The notes below the pieces were generated by a model, which was not told the origin of the DNA, made no database searches, and worked only from the letters and a program-made list of their open reading frames with translations. The position numbers were made by a program, and so were the translations under genes. DNA of 64,000 bases from Guadua angustifolia (lineage: Eukaryota > Streptophyta > Magnoliopsida > Poales > Poaceae): contig CM070508.1 in NCBI GenBank assembly GCA_036346375.1, positions 41,312,862 to 41,376,861 on the forward strand, written 5' to 3'. Shown one piece after another: positions 43,288 to 52,921 of this stretch. Positions within the stretch are counted from its first letter, which is position 1. The number at the start of each line of letters is the position of its first letter.

Positions 43288-44345
43288 TTCAGTCCAGAGT
43301 GTCCGGGGATTTTATCCGGATACTCCGGTATAAATGTCCGGACTATCCGAGATAATTGTGCGGATACTCCGGATTGGAGGCCTCGGGATGAAATTTGAAA
43401 TTCCTCCAACTTTTGAGCAATCTACTTGACCATAAAGATTCTAAACACTACCAGGAACCTAGATCAAGTAGTGGTCTAGCGAAAAACTCAATAAGCAAGT
43501 AGATCGAGCAAATTCAAGATTCAAAATCAAATGCTTTAGCAAGAATAAAAGTGAGCAAGAATAAAAAGCAAACTTGGAGACGATGATTTTTCACCCGAAG
43601 TTCGGATCCTTGAGGGGATCCTATGTCTCCGTTGAGGCGGCACCAAGCCGGGGTCTCTTTCAACCCTTATCCTCCCGGTGTTGCACTTTGCACTTGCCGG
43701 CGGCCCGGTCACCCAAGACACGGGGGTCTCTTTCAACCCGCTAGGCGCCCGGTGTTGCACCTTGCACTCGCCGGCTTTCACTTCTTTGATTCCTTCCCTT
43801 GCGGAGGCGGAATCGGCCTTCACAAACTTCCCACGGCCAACCACACAAAGCTTCGGTGGCTCGTAGGCGACCTCCTAGCCGTCTAGGAGTCCCCAACCTC
43901 CAAGAGTAACAAATGCTCATGAAGAACAAGCTTGGAGATGCAATCAAGTGCTCAACAACTCAAATCACACTCAACCCGAGCACTACCCTCTCTCACACCC
44001 AACCCTTCACTCAAAAGGGGATCACTAAGATCTAGGGTTAGAGGGGCTTTTGGGAGCTTAAGATCACTAAGAATCCACCTCAAAGCACACAGGAACTAGC
44101 CCAAAAGCTCTCTCCTAACGGCTACCCAAGAGGGGGCTTTAAATAGCCATCCCCAAAAACTAGCCGTTTGAACTGCGCAAACCCCGTATACTCCGAACTA
44201 TTTTTACCCCGGAGTGTCCGGAATAAATGTCCGGATACTCCGGAATCACCCGGATACTCCGGATTGACCTAACCGAGAGACCCAACCCGGATACTCCGGA
44301 CTTAAGTCCGGATACTCCGGACTGGACTCAGCAGCCCGACGAAAA
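43288..44345 (-). repeat. CCGGATACTCCGGA palindromes in the minus-strand LTR
   Basis: Two clusters (43288-43380 and 44188-44345) of TCCGGATACTCCGGA, CCGGACTATCCGAG and CGGAGTGTCCGGA, about ten units. The core CGGATAnTCCG is the same as in the gypsy I LTR array, though the surrounding LTR sequences are unrelated. Confidence 0.8.
44137..44145 (-). promoter_or_regulatory. TATA box of the minus-strand LTR
   Basis: Minus-strand GGCTATTTAAAGCCCC. This defines the transcription direction of the LTR. Confidence 0.6.
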
Positions 44346-45846
44346 AGTGCATAACTTTTGATTCCGAACTCCGATTTAAGTGATTTTGGACTCTATTGAA
44401 AGCTAAGAACAAGGGCTACACAACCAATAAGGTCTCACTACCCAAATCTCAAAGGATAAATCCAGATTTCACCAAGAATCCAAGAGAGACCTACAATTTT
44501 CACTTTCCGGCACCACCAACACCACTCTCTCTCTAAATTTCACAAGGATGGATCACTTGAGCACTTGACACATCTAAAAGTTATTCAACGTCGCTTCCCT
44601 CTTAATAGTACGGCAATCCTTAGACTCAAATTAAATCAAAGAAATCTAAGTCTTACATTCAATCCGCATGCCGTCTTCTCTGTGGATGCAATGCGCATGA
44701 TATCTTTTACCAAATGATTGATGACATCTTCACCTTGTCCAACTTGACTCGATTCACCTCATGAGACTCTCGTCCTATCGACCTTGACTTGATCATCCTC
44801 TCCGACGATCTCCACGCCAAGTCGATCTTGACTTAGTCCTCAACTCTTGGTGACACCGCCGTCTTGTTGACCTCGGCTTAATGATCATCCTCCCGGATAC
44901 CTTGGTCATCATACACATACGGGACCTAATTCTTTCCAAACCACTCATGAAAGACATTAGTCCCAAAAGCTCAGTAGATGTGAATAAATTGATATTTGTG
45001 AGCAATTAAGTACCACAAGTGTTTCATATAAAGAAGCATAATATAACTGGAAACACTTGACATAAGAAATACTCTCTACTAAGTGCATCATGATGAATAT
45101 GTAATTGATCTATATGCACTAGAGAGATAATTGCCAATATGATGAGTCAATTAAATCATGGCAAGGATCACAGTCTTTATTTAAATGAAGCACATGATAG
45201 AATATACACGAATTGTACATGTGCAAATAATACTTGGAACAAGAGTAAATATGTGATCCAACTCTAGATTAAACTCCACTAGGAGAGGTGCATGAAAAGA
45301 TACACAACCAAAACATGCATGCACCAAGTCAATTTATAGCAATGTGAAGTTTAACTCTAGTTATTACATGCATACTAAAAGCAAAGCACATAATGAACTC
45401 AAATGAACATATATGCACAAATAAATATGACATGAACCAATGTGCATATATACAATCAACATACTACTTGGAGTTCACTATGCATTTGCACAGAAGGAAT
45501 GCAATAACAAATATGGAAGGGATACCGAGATTGCATACCTTATCTTTGCTTAACCATCCACTTGATTTTCCTCTAAATAGATGAGACTGATACTCAACTA
45601 GGCAATAACACGTTAGTCTCATAGCAATATAATCATATTAGAGGTTTGTCAGTTGTTAAGCACTAAGTTAAGCATTTACTCAATTACATAGATTGTCATT
45701 ATATGTGTTTGTCATAAATCACCAAACCTATTATCAATTGCACCAAATGACAATATTAAGATATTTAGCATTAAAACAAGCATGAAGAAACAATAAGAGA
45801 TCATACTTACAAATTATCCCTTTTTGTCAATCGATTAGAGGATATG

Positions 45847-45909
45847 GCTCTGATACCATGCTAGGTAAGAAAGCGACCTACAGTCGATATGGCTCTGATA
45901 CCATCTCTG
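45847..45909 (-). other. Two tRNA-Met-type primer sites in tandem (minus strand)
   Basis: The complement of TGGTATCAGAGC occurs at 45847-45858 and again at 45892-45903. The second is followed on the plus strand by TCTCTGTTGGGACCCGG, so it sits four to five bases from an LTR end ending CCCAACA. Downstream bases (CATATCGACTGTAGG on the minus strand) match those after the gypsy I PBS. A Tekay-like element in minus orientation is implied, with almost all its 5' LTR missing. Confidence 0.55.
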
Positions 45910-45985
45910 TTGGGACCCGGATATGCAAATCCGAAACCCTCTGTGTATACTGCACTAGCATGAAAAACATCACTGAAGAAGTGAT

Positions 45986-48225
45986 TCAATTACTTTTGTG
46001 GTGGAACGGGTAAGGATGCGCCTTCACATAGTAAGGCCCAAAATCCTCTGGTAGAATGTAAGTCCCAAGTCACTACAAGAATTCAGTTTTGGGCCGAGTG
46101 TGAAAATAACAAGCCGAGTGCACACTCGGCGTAGATAACCCAATACCGAGTGTACTCTCGCTGTTGATGGCTCTCGGACAAAGGCATCTATCCCGAGTGT
46201 ACTCTCGGAATGTACAACATCTATTCCGAGAGGGCACTCGCAATATGACGTCTTCGTCCACGTAGGACACAATAATACGAGGGCACACTCGGCATAGGTT
46301 ACGAGCTGCCATGTCACCAATCTATCCCGAGTGGACACTCGGTCCACCTGTCCATCTATGCCGAGAGGGCACTCGGGGAAATGAAAGACCCCGCCACCAC
46401 CTATCCCGAGAGTGCACTCGGGAAAGACCCCGCCGCCACCTATCCCGAGTGTGCACTCGGGATAGACCCCGCCGCCACCTATCCTGAGAGTGCACTCGGG
46501 ATAGATGTTGACGTGTCGCTGCCATGTCCGCCACGTAGGCGGTCCTCGATCCTAGCGCTATCCCGAGAGTGCACTCAGGTATATATTTTTTTCCCCGAGA
46601 GTACACTCGGCATAGCCAGTATTTCCCGATAAAATAACACCGAGTGCAATACGCCGAGTGTGCCCACTCGGGATAGGGTATCCCGAGTGTTTTATCCCCT
46701 ATCCCGAGTGTGGAAAACACTCGGGGAAAATATCCATCCTTGTAGTGAGTGTCAGGTTGAAGCAGTTCAGCACCTGGGAGTAGTTGAACCTCTTCTGGTT
46801 TTCTGGGCAAGCTTTGATATCGACATTAAGAGATGCGTCGTCGTTGTAGTACGGTACCAAGACTAGCCGGTTCGGGGTACAGCTGCTCAGTTTGCTCGAC
46901 AGGTTGCGGTTCAGGTCAGGAAGATACCTGCTGACCTCACCAAAGGAAGGAGCTCTGAAGACGATAGTTTCAACAAAAGGATTTGCACACTGGACATCAA
47001 TGGAACGAGGATTGGGTGGAGGTTCAGTTAGCCCCGTGCAAGGTGTCGTGCCCAACAGAAGAGAATCTTGACTGCAGAGTGGGTTTCCTGCAAGCCTGAA
47101 GCAGTAAAGAAGCAAGAAAGCATAGGGAGTAAGGGTTTCAAGACAATGGAATGCACTGCCTTGTCATGAATACAAGCCATGAAATCAGCATGGTACGCAC
47201 TGGAGAATTTGGCCATTCAGGCAGTTGTACACTGTAACTGAGGTGATTTTGTTGTTCCGGATATCAACACAATCTAGTTCCTTGCTGATGCTGTACCCCA
47301 TGTCAAGCGTGGCATTCAGTTGATTATCACTCAATATTCTGCAAATAGTTTTAGGCTTTAACAAGTCTGTAAAATCAAACATAGCATATGAGATAGATCC
47401 TTTTAATTATTTTTTCTGTTGTCTTACAATGTTGCAACTCGTGCAAGTGAACAACATCTGTGGCGCTTGTTCGGAAAGCTAGATCGATCGCATTGTACCG
47501 CATAAAGGAAAGGAAAGAGTATATTATCATTTACTGCTCTAAAACCGCTTTTTATCAATTCAGATATAGCATCAGTATCTTCAGGGTCATTAATCTAGGA
47601 AATTCTGTAAACCAGCTTGGAACTTGAGAAGGCGCAAAGCTGTTGTTGCTTAGATCCCTGTGGATAGTGCCATATCACTGGTTAATTATAGTGAAAGAGC
47701 AAGTTCGTATTGAAATGCCGATTGAGCTTGCACTGAGTTCTTACACATTTTCGAGCCCGGTCATTCCTGTCAAATTAGGCATCGGTCCACTTAGCATGTT
47801 ATTTGATAGCATCCTGGAGATTTTCAAGAAACAATGTTACAAGTGACACAACAGTTCTTATCCCAGCTAAATAAGATTTTCGCCATGGTTGGCACCATAA
47901 CTTACAGAACATGGAGCTTAGTCAGATTATTCATAGCAGGAACTAGGCCGGTGAAATTGTTGTTATTTAGACGGCTGTTTTCAGAGAGCACGTGGAGAAG
48001 ATCAGCTTGCTACGAACAGCCTAACTGCCCAAAGGAATTCTAGAGCAAGTTCTCTGAACACTTACAGTACTTTAAGTGTTGGAATTACCCCAATAGATGC
48101 CGGAATCTGTCCACTAAACATGTTCCTGTCCAGAAGTCTAGACACAACAAATCATAGTCAGACAAATTACATTCCAAATTATACAGACGGCAAGACCTGA
48201 ACCTTCGAACTTACATGTGCACGAG
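45986..48225 (-). pseudogene. LRR receptor-kinase, copy 2, middle and end of ectodomain
   Basis: Minus-strand exons with GT/AG borders: 48225-48215 (end of an exon split by gypsy II), 48137-48066 (72 bp, LLDRNMFSGQIPASIGVIPT), 47974-47906 (RLNNNNFTGLVPAMNNLTKL), 47813-47745 (SNNMLSGPMPNLTGMTGLEN), 47657-47584 (DLSNNSFAPSQVPSWFTEFP; its GT donor is lost), about 47374-47210 (SDNQLNATLDMGYSISKELD), then 47095 onward (LAGNPLCSQDSL, VETIVFRAPSFGEVSRYLPD). The last exon is cut by the CACTA miniature element and resumes at 46070 with GTYILPEDFGPYY, then VKAHPYPFHHKSN and TGA (45988-45986). Exons of 72 bp and the FGPYY motif before the membrane segment identify LRR-VIII-1 kinases. No kinase domain follows. 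Confidence 0.85.
46071..46747. mobile_element. 677-bp CACTA miniature element in an LRR exon
   Basis: Ends CACTACAAGAATT and ATCCTTGTAGTG, flanked by the 3-bp duplication AGT (46068-46070, 46748-46750). The interior is about fifteen palindromic CCGAGTGCACACTCGG/TATCCCGAGTGTGCACTCGG units and no gene. Removing the element and one AGT gives an uninterrupted LRR-kinase frame (NLTLGTYILPEDFGPYY). Confidence 0.95.
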
Positions 48226-49284
48226 TGTCACAGCCCCAAAACCAAAGAAGTATCCATATTCATGCTAAAATAAAATAAAAGCAGAAGTGAGCAAATAAAG
48301 CAACCACATTATCAGAATTTTATAAAAATAAATATAATTGATAATCATCTTAAATTTTTATGGTAGCTCCCAATAATAATCAGGGTTTTTTATAAAAATT
48401 TTCATATAAAATTAAGATTATTTATTGTATAGGAAAGATGGAAAACTGACTAGAAAACCAGTCAATTTCTAAGAATTACTGTTCATAAACGACAGTAGGA
48501 AATAAGATGAAACTAAAGAAAATGGAAACTATATTTAGTGGGCTTCTACCATGATTTTTTCTCAAATTTTTCGGGTAGGTTATCATCTCTGTTGAGTCAC
48601 TTCAAATTTCCCTCAGATCTTGCCCAGAAAAATGAAATCTTCTACTTTTGCTTGCTGCCGATGGCTTCAACTCCTCACCGTCTGGCTGCTGACCCTGGCA
48701 GTGGGCCTCCTCCCAGCCTGGGCTCACCAGCCAGCCACCTCCACCTCTCCTCCTCTCCGTCCCTCTCTACCTCCTCTCTTCCTCCTCTCTCTCCCGCGCG
48801 ATGCCTCAGCAGACTTCGGCAACCACGTGGCCAGCACCGCCCGGCTTCGCCCGCTCTGCCCTTGCCATGTTGCGCGCCCGTGCCTGGCTTAACCACCTCG
48901 CTACACCCCATCAAGACCGGCAGCTAGTCTCTCCGCTCCCCCTGCTCGCTGCTCTCCCTTCTCTCTGCCGTAGTTTGCCGGAGCAGGAGGCCGGGTAACG
49001 AGCCCTTCGTCCGCGGGAGGAAACTCGGGTGAGCTCGCCTTCCCATTTCACGCCTCCTCAGATGCCATGCAATCCTCTGAGGTTGCCCCTTTGTGTTGCA
49101 TGTAGCTCCGACCGGCCATGCTTCGTCATCTTCCTCGGCCGCTCGCTGGAGATCATCCCGGCCTCGCCGCTCTCTGCACCACGGCCATCTCCGGTGGTCA
49201 CCGTCGACGCCAAGGACTGCTCCCAGCCGAGCCCCATTCCTTGGGAAGTCCACATCATCCAGCCCGAGTGCTAGCTCTGCCGTC
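48226..49284 (+). repeat. Gypsy II partial LTR copy a
   Basis: TGTCACAGCCCC start, then TCCATATTCATGCTNAAATAAAATAAAA (shared with 50041) and a GC-rich leader (48600-49270) matching 50440-50630 plus 52663-53100 of copy b. The GC-rich part gives long shadow frames but no conserved protein. It ends at GCCGTC, directly before the TGTAACACCC start of copy b. Confidence 0.6.
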
Positions 49285-50631
49285 TGTAACACCCAAAAAT
49301 TTTAAAAAGAAAGAAAAATAAAATTTTGAAATTTGAAAATGGAGTTGAATAAAAATTTCAACTAAGATCAAGATTTTTTTTAAAATGTCCTCTTTTACTT
49401 CATTTTCTAGTATCTCAATCAAAAAGAAAAGATCAAATTGCTACAGTAAAACTTTTCGCCCAAATTAAACAAACTTTGAAAGTGAGTTTAAAATGTAATC
49501 TTATTTTTAATTCTCATACTTTCTGAAATGATTCCAACCTTATTAATTAATCTTGAATTTGGCTGTAAGAAAAATCAATCAATGAAATGAGTAAAAGAGT
49601 AAAAGTGAAAAGTCAAAAAGATGAAAGTAAAAGCCAGCAAATAAAAATAAAATAAAATAAAATACTATTAATTCTTTGAAAAGATCCCATCACATCTTTT
49701 CAGCTGTAAAAAGATTTTTAATAAGTTAGGTAAAGAAGTAAATAGTGAAGTGACATATTTTGACTAGTATGACAGAATTTTATAAAAATAATAAAAGCTT
49801 ATCTCTTATAGAAAATTTCACCAAGTCTTAATCATAAAAGTACTAACCCCTGGTGAAAATATCAAAATTAATAATTAATTTTAGTACCTTTTAAAATTCA
49901 AAAACAGAAATAATATAAATCTGAAATCTGTAATGTCAGAATTAATATAAAGCAAATATGTCGTATTTTGATCTGAAATTTTTACACAAGAATACTTAGA
50001 TAATATAAGACTCTGTCCAAAAGTTTCAAAAGTTCTTGAATCCATATTCATGCTCAAATAAAATAAAAACTGTAGTGAACAAATAAGGTTTTTTAAAGGC
50101 CAAATCTTGCATAATAATGAAACTCAAGGAAACACCAAACAGCATGCTATAGAAAATAATTTTTTAAGATACTAGAGTCCAAATGGAGAATAAATATAAT
50201 TTTTCCAGAATTTTTAGACACCATTTAATTATCTTAAAAATTCAAAAATAGTGTGGTAATCAGTCAAATTTGAAGAATTACTGTTCTTAAACCACAGTAG
50301 GGAATAAGATGAAACCAAAGAAAATGGAAACTACATTCAGTGGGCTGCTACCATGAATTTTTCTCAAACTTTTCGGGTAGGATTTCATCTCTTCAAATCT
50401 TCCTCAGATCCTGTCCAGAAAATAAACTAAATCTTCTGCTTTGCTGGCTCGTTGGCTTCGACTCCTTGCTTCTTCAGTTGAAGACGCTGGTGGTGGGGCT
50501 CTTCCCGGCCTGGGCTCACCAGCCAGCCTCCTCCACCTCTCCTCCTCTCCGTCGCTCTCTACCTTCTCTCTCTCTCCCAGCTCCTGCCCGAGCGTTGCCT
50601 CGGCAGTTCTTTTGCGCCACGCGGCCGCAGG

Positions 50632-51170
50632 TGTTAGAACCGATAATTACTCACGCGATCACAGTGGACACAACTATCACTTTCGCGTGGAACTCAATGA
50701 AGATGAACACAGGAAGAACACTCGTTTGTGAGACCGAACTCTACTTGGCCTCTTTTCTTCTATTCTCTCTTATTTCATTAGCAACTAATCATGAAGTTTA
50801 AATAGACATACATGCTAGTGTGTGGTATCCAGATCTAGCCACTACATGCACCACTAGCCTCATAAATCGGATCTTGACGCCACACTACGCCCACCGCCAT
50901 GCGCCCACGCCCTCCGCAGACGGAATCGCTTTGACGACTTCGGTCACGACGCGACATCTTGCGCCACATCGCCCTGCGAGCTCCTCGAGACTCGGCCGCT
51001 ACATGGACTAGCTAGCTCCTCCAAGCAACGTCTTTGCATGCACACAAACCTCACTAATGCATGCACTAATCAATTAACTACATGCAGGCTCTCACCGCTT
51101 GCATGGACTTAATGCAAACTCTAATACAAAATAAACATGGACAATTAAACAACAAGATTAATTTCCAATA
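50632..51170 (-). repeat. TR-GAG 3' LTR (minus-strand sense)
   Basis: 539 bp, about 95% like the other LTR. The terminal TG is mutated to TA on the minus strand (plus-strand TTTCCAATA instead of TTTCCAACA). Confidence 0.9.
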
Positions 51171-51221
51171 ATCACCCCCTTAATCTTGTTGTCCTTTATT
51201 TGAGCACATCCTCGCTGATCT

Positions 51222-52079
51222 TCAAAGCAATGTCGGCTCCTCATCCGCATCGCAAGAAGAAATGCCTTCTCCTTCTTCACTTGTGACACTCCGAGATAAG
51301 TGTCCATATTCTTGACAATTGTAACAACGCACCTTCGATATGTCGTAGGTGCTCTTCTTCTTCCCAAAGCTTGAACCGCCATCCTTGTTCTTGTACCTAG
51401 ACTCCCATTGAGCACGAGTGAGGAGAAGATGTTCGTCATTGTTGTCGGTGTCGTGAACGCGCACACGCTCCTCGTATGCCTTGAGCCGTCCGACCGCTTC
51501 TTCGACCGTCATCGTCTTCATGTCCCCAAATTGCTCGATGGTGGAGACAATCTGCAGGTACTTGTTAGGAACAGCTCGGAGAAGTTTTTGCACGATGTAG
51601 CTCTCCTCCATCTTATCGCCAAGGCCACGAATTTGATTGACGAGAGTCGTCAATCTCATGGCGAAGTCATCTACCGACTCCGTGTCCTTCATGCGCAAAC
51701 CCTCGAACGCACTTTTGAGGGTTTGTGCGCGTGCCTCCTTGACACGGTCGGCACCAATGTACATGCTTTTCAGCGCCTCCCATGCTTCTTTCACTGTCTT
51801 CTCGGCCAACATGAAGAGCATCTCATCGGGGATCCCTTGGTAGATGGCCGCCAATGCCATCTGGTCCAAGCGAGTGTCGGTGACGCCAGGCTCGACAGCT
51901 TCCCACACGCCTTGTGCCTTCATGTACACCTTCACCTTGATAGCCCAAGCAGCATAGTTGCTCTTGGAGAGCATTGGGTAATGAAGGCTCACACTGCCTT
52001 CCCTCGTCTGCGCCTTCGACGAGGCCTCTCCATCACCAGTGACTCCACTACCCGGTGATCGCGGCATGATCTTGGGCAT
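51222..52079 (-). CDS. Intact copia-type gag of the TR-GAG element
   Basis: 285 codons from MPKIMPRSPGSGVTGDGEAS to a stop. It contains LSKSNYAAWAIKVKVYMKAQ (DUF4219-like), QGIPDEMLFMLAEKTVKEAW and SVDDFAMRLTTLVNQIRGLG (UBN2/gag), an ARAQTLKSAFEGLRM helix region and a knuckle CYNCQEYGHLSRS that lacks its final Cys. The protein would form particles and package RNA. No protease, integrase or RT follows: the stop comes 50 bp before the LTR. The frame is unbroken in a region where every other gene is broken, so this element is young. The divergent knuckle is the one oddity. Confidence 0.88.
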   Translation of the reverse strand: MPKIMPRSPGSGVTGDGEASSKAQTREGSVSLHYPMLSKSNYAAWAIKVKVYMKAQGVWEAVEPGVTDTRLDQMALAAIYQGIPDEMLFMLAEKTVKEAWEALKSMYIGADRVKEARAQTLKSAFEGLRMKDTESVDDFAMRLTTLVNQIRGLGDKMEESYIVQKLLRAVPNKYLQIVSTIEQFGDMKTMTVEEAVGRLKAYEERVRVHDTDNNDEHLLLTRAQWESRYKNKDGGSSFGKKKSTYDISKVRCYNCQEYGHLSRSVTSEEGEGISSCDADEEPTLL

Positions 52080-52112
52080 GTAAGGATGAAGAACTCAAGA
52101 TCTGATACCAAA

Positions 52113-52657
52113 TGTTAGAACCGATAATTACTCACGCGATCACAGTAGACACAACTATCACTTTCGCGTGGAACTCAATGAAGATGAACACAGGAAGAAC
52201 ACTCGTTTGTGAGACCGAACTCTACTTGGCCTCTTTTCTTCTGTTCTCTCTTATTTCATTAGCAACTAATCATGAAGTTTAAATAGACATACATGCCAGT
52301 GTGTGGTATCCTGATCTAGCCACTACATGCACCACTAGCCTCATAAATCGGATCTTGACGCCACACTACGCCCACCGCCATGCGCCCACGCCCTCCGCAG
52401 ACGGAATCGCTTTGACGACTCGGTCACGACGCGCACATCTTATGCCACACACGCGCCCGCGAGCTCCTCGAGACTTCGGCCGCTACATGGACTAGCTAGC
52501 TCCTCCAAGCAACGTCTTTGCATGCACACAAAGACCTCACTAATGCATGCACTAATCAATTAACTACATGCAGGCTCTCACCTGCTTGCACGGACTCAAT
52601 GCAAACTCTAATACAAAATAAACATGGACAATTAAACAACAAGATTAATTTCCAACA
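52113..52657 (-). repeat. TR-GAG 5' LTR (minus-strand sense)
   Basis: 545 bp, TGTTAGAACC to TTTCCAACA on the plus strand. The minus-strand PBS lies just inside. Differs from its partner by about 20 substitutions and small indels. Confidence 0.9.
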
Positions 52658-52921
52658 GCAGGCGCCCTGACCCTGGCGAGCTCCGTCCGCTGCCCATGCT
52701 GCTGCCCACCTACTGCCTATCATGTGCCATAAAGCCTTCCCTAGAGCCCCATTTCGCCCTGCTCGCCGCATCTTGCTTCTAGCTCCGCTGAAGTCTCGCC
52801 GGAGCTAGAACCAGGCGGTGAGCCAGTCAGCTGATCCGAAGAAACGCCAGGTGAGTTAGCTATCCCTAGCGCACCTAGTTGCCATGCTCTTGCCTGACGT
52901 TCCCTCACGCGTTGCGTGCAG

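Larger units (their letters stand above)
43208..45845 (-). mobile_element. LTR-type sequence, minus strand, interrupting CACTA C ORF2
   Basis: The plus-strand start TGATGTCGCCTAGAGGGGGG is the complement of an LTR end (CCCCCCTCTAGGCGACATCA), a common grass LTR terminus. A minus-strand TATTTAAAG promoter lies at 44145-44137 and palindromes lie on both sides of it. The candidate duplication at the CACTA side is ACAGG (43203-43207), but no matching copy marks the other end, so the LTR is truncated or fused. No coding domain is present. Confidence 0.55.
50632..52657 (-). mobile_element. Gag-only LTR retrotransposon (TR-GAG type), minus strand
   Basis: LTRs at 50632-51170 and 52113-52657 begin TGTTAGAACC on the plus strand. 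The element is flanked by a perfect GCAGG duplication (50627-50631, 52658-52662). On the minus strand the PBS TTTGGTATCAGATC follows the 52113 LTR edge and a polypurine tract (TTAAGGGGGTGAT) precedes the other LTR. The only gene is an intact gag. Total length is 2026 bp. Terminal-repeat elements with GAG and no pol have been described in plants as TR-GAG; they need enzymes from a copia partner. Confidence 0.92.

Noticed and set aside
44088..44097. ACAGG at 44092 as the second target duplication of the minus-strand LTR
   Set aside because: The preceding bases are GCAC rather than CA, and the LTR promoter lies beyond this point, so the LTR cannot end there.
48675..49322. Multiple overlapping frames on both strands in GC-rich DNA
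   Set aside because: All are Pro/Ser/Arg/Ala-rich shadows in an LTR leader, start at several places, and are not conserved between LTR copies a and b.
51408..52058. 216-codon plus-strand frame
   Set aside because: It is antisense to the intact gag of the TR-GAG element and has no independent motif.
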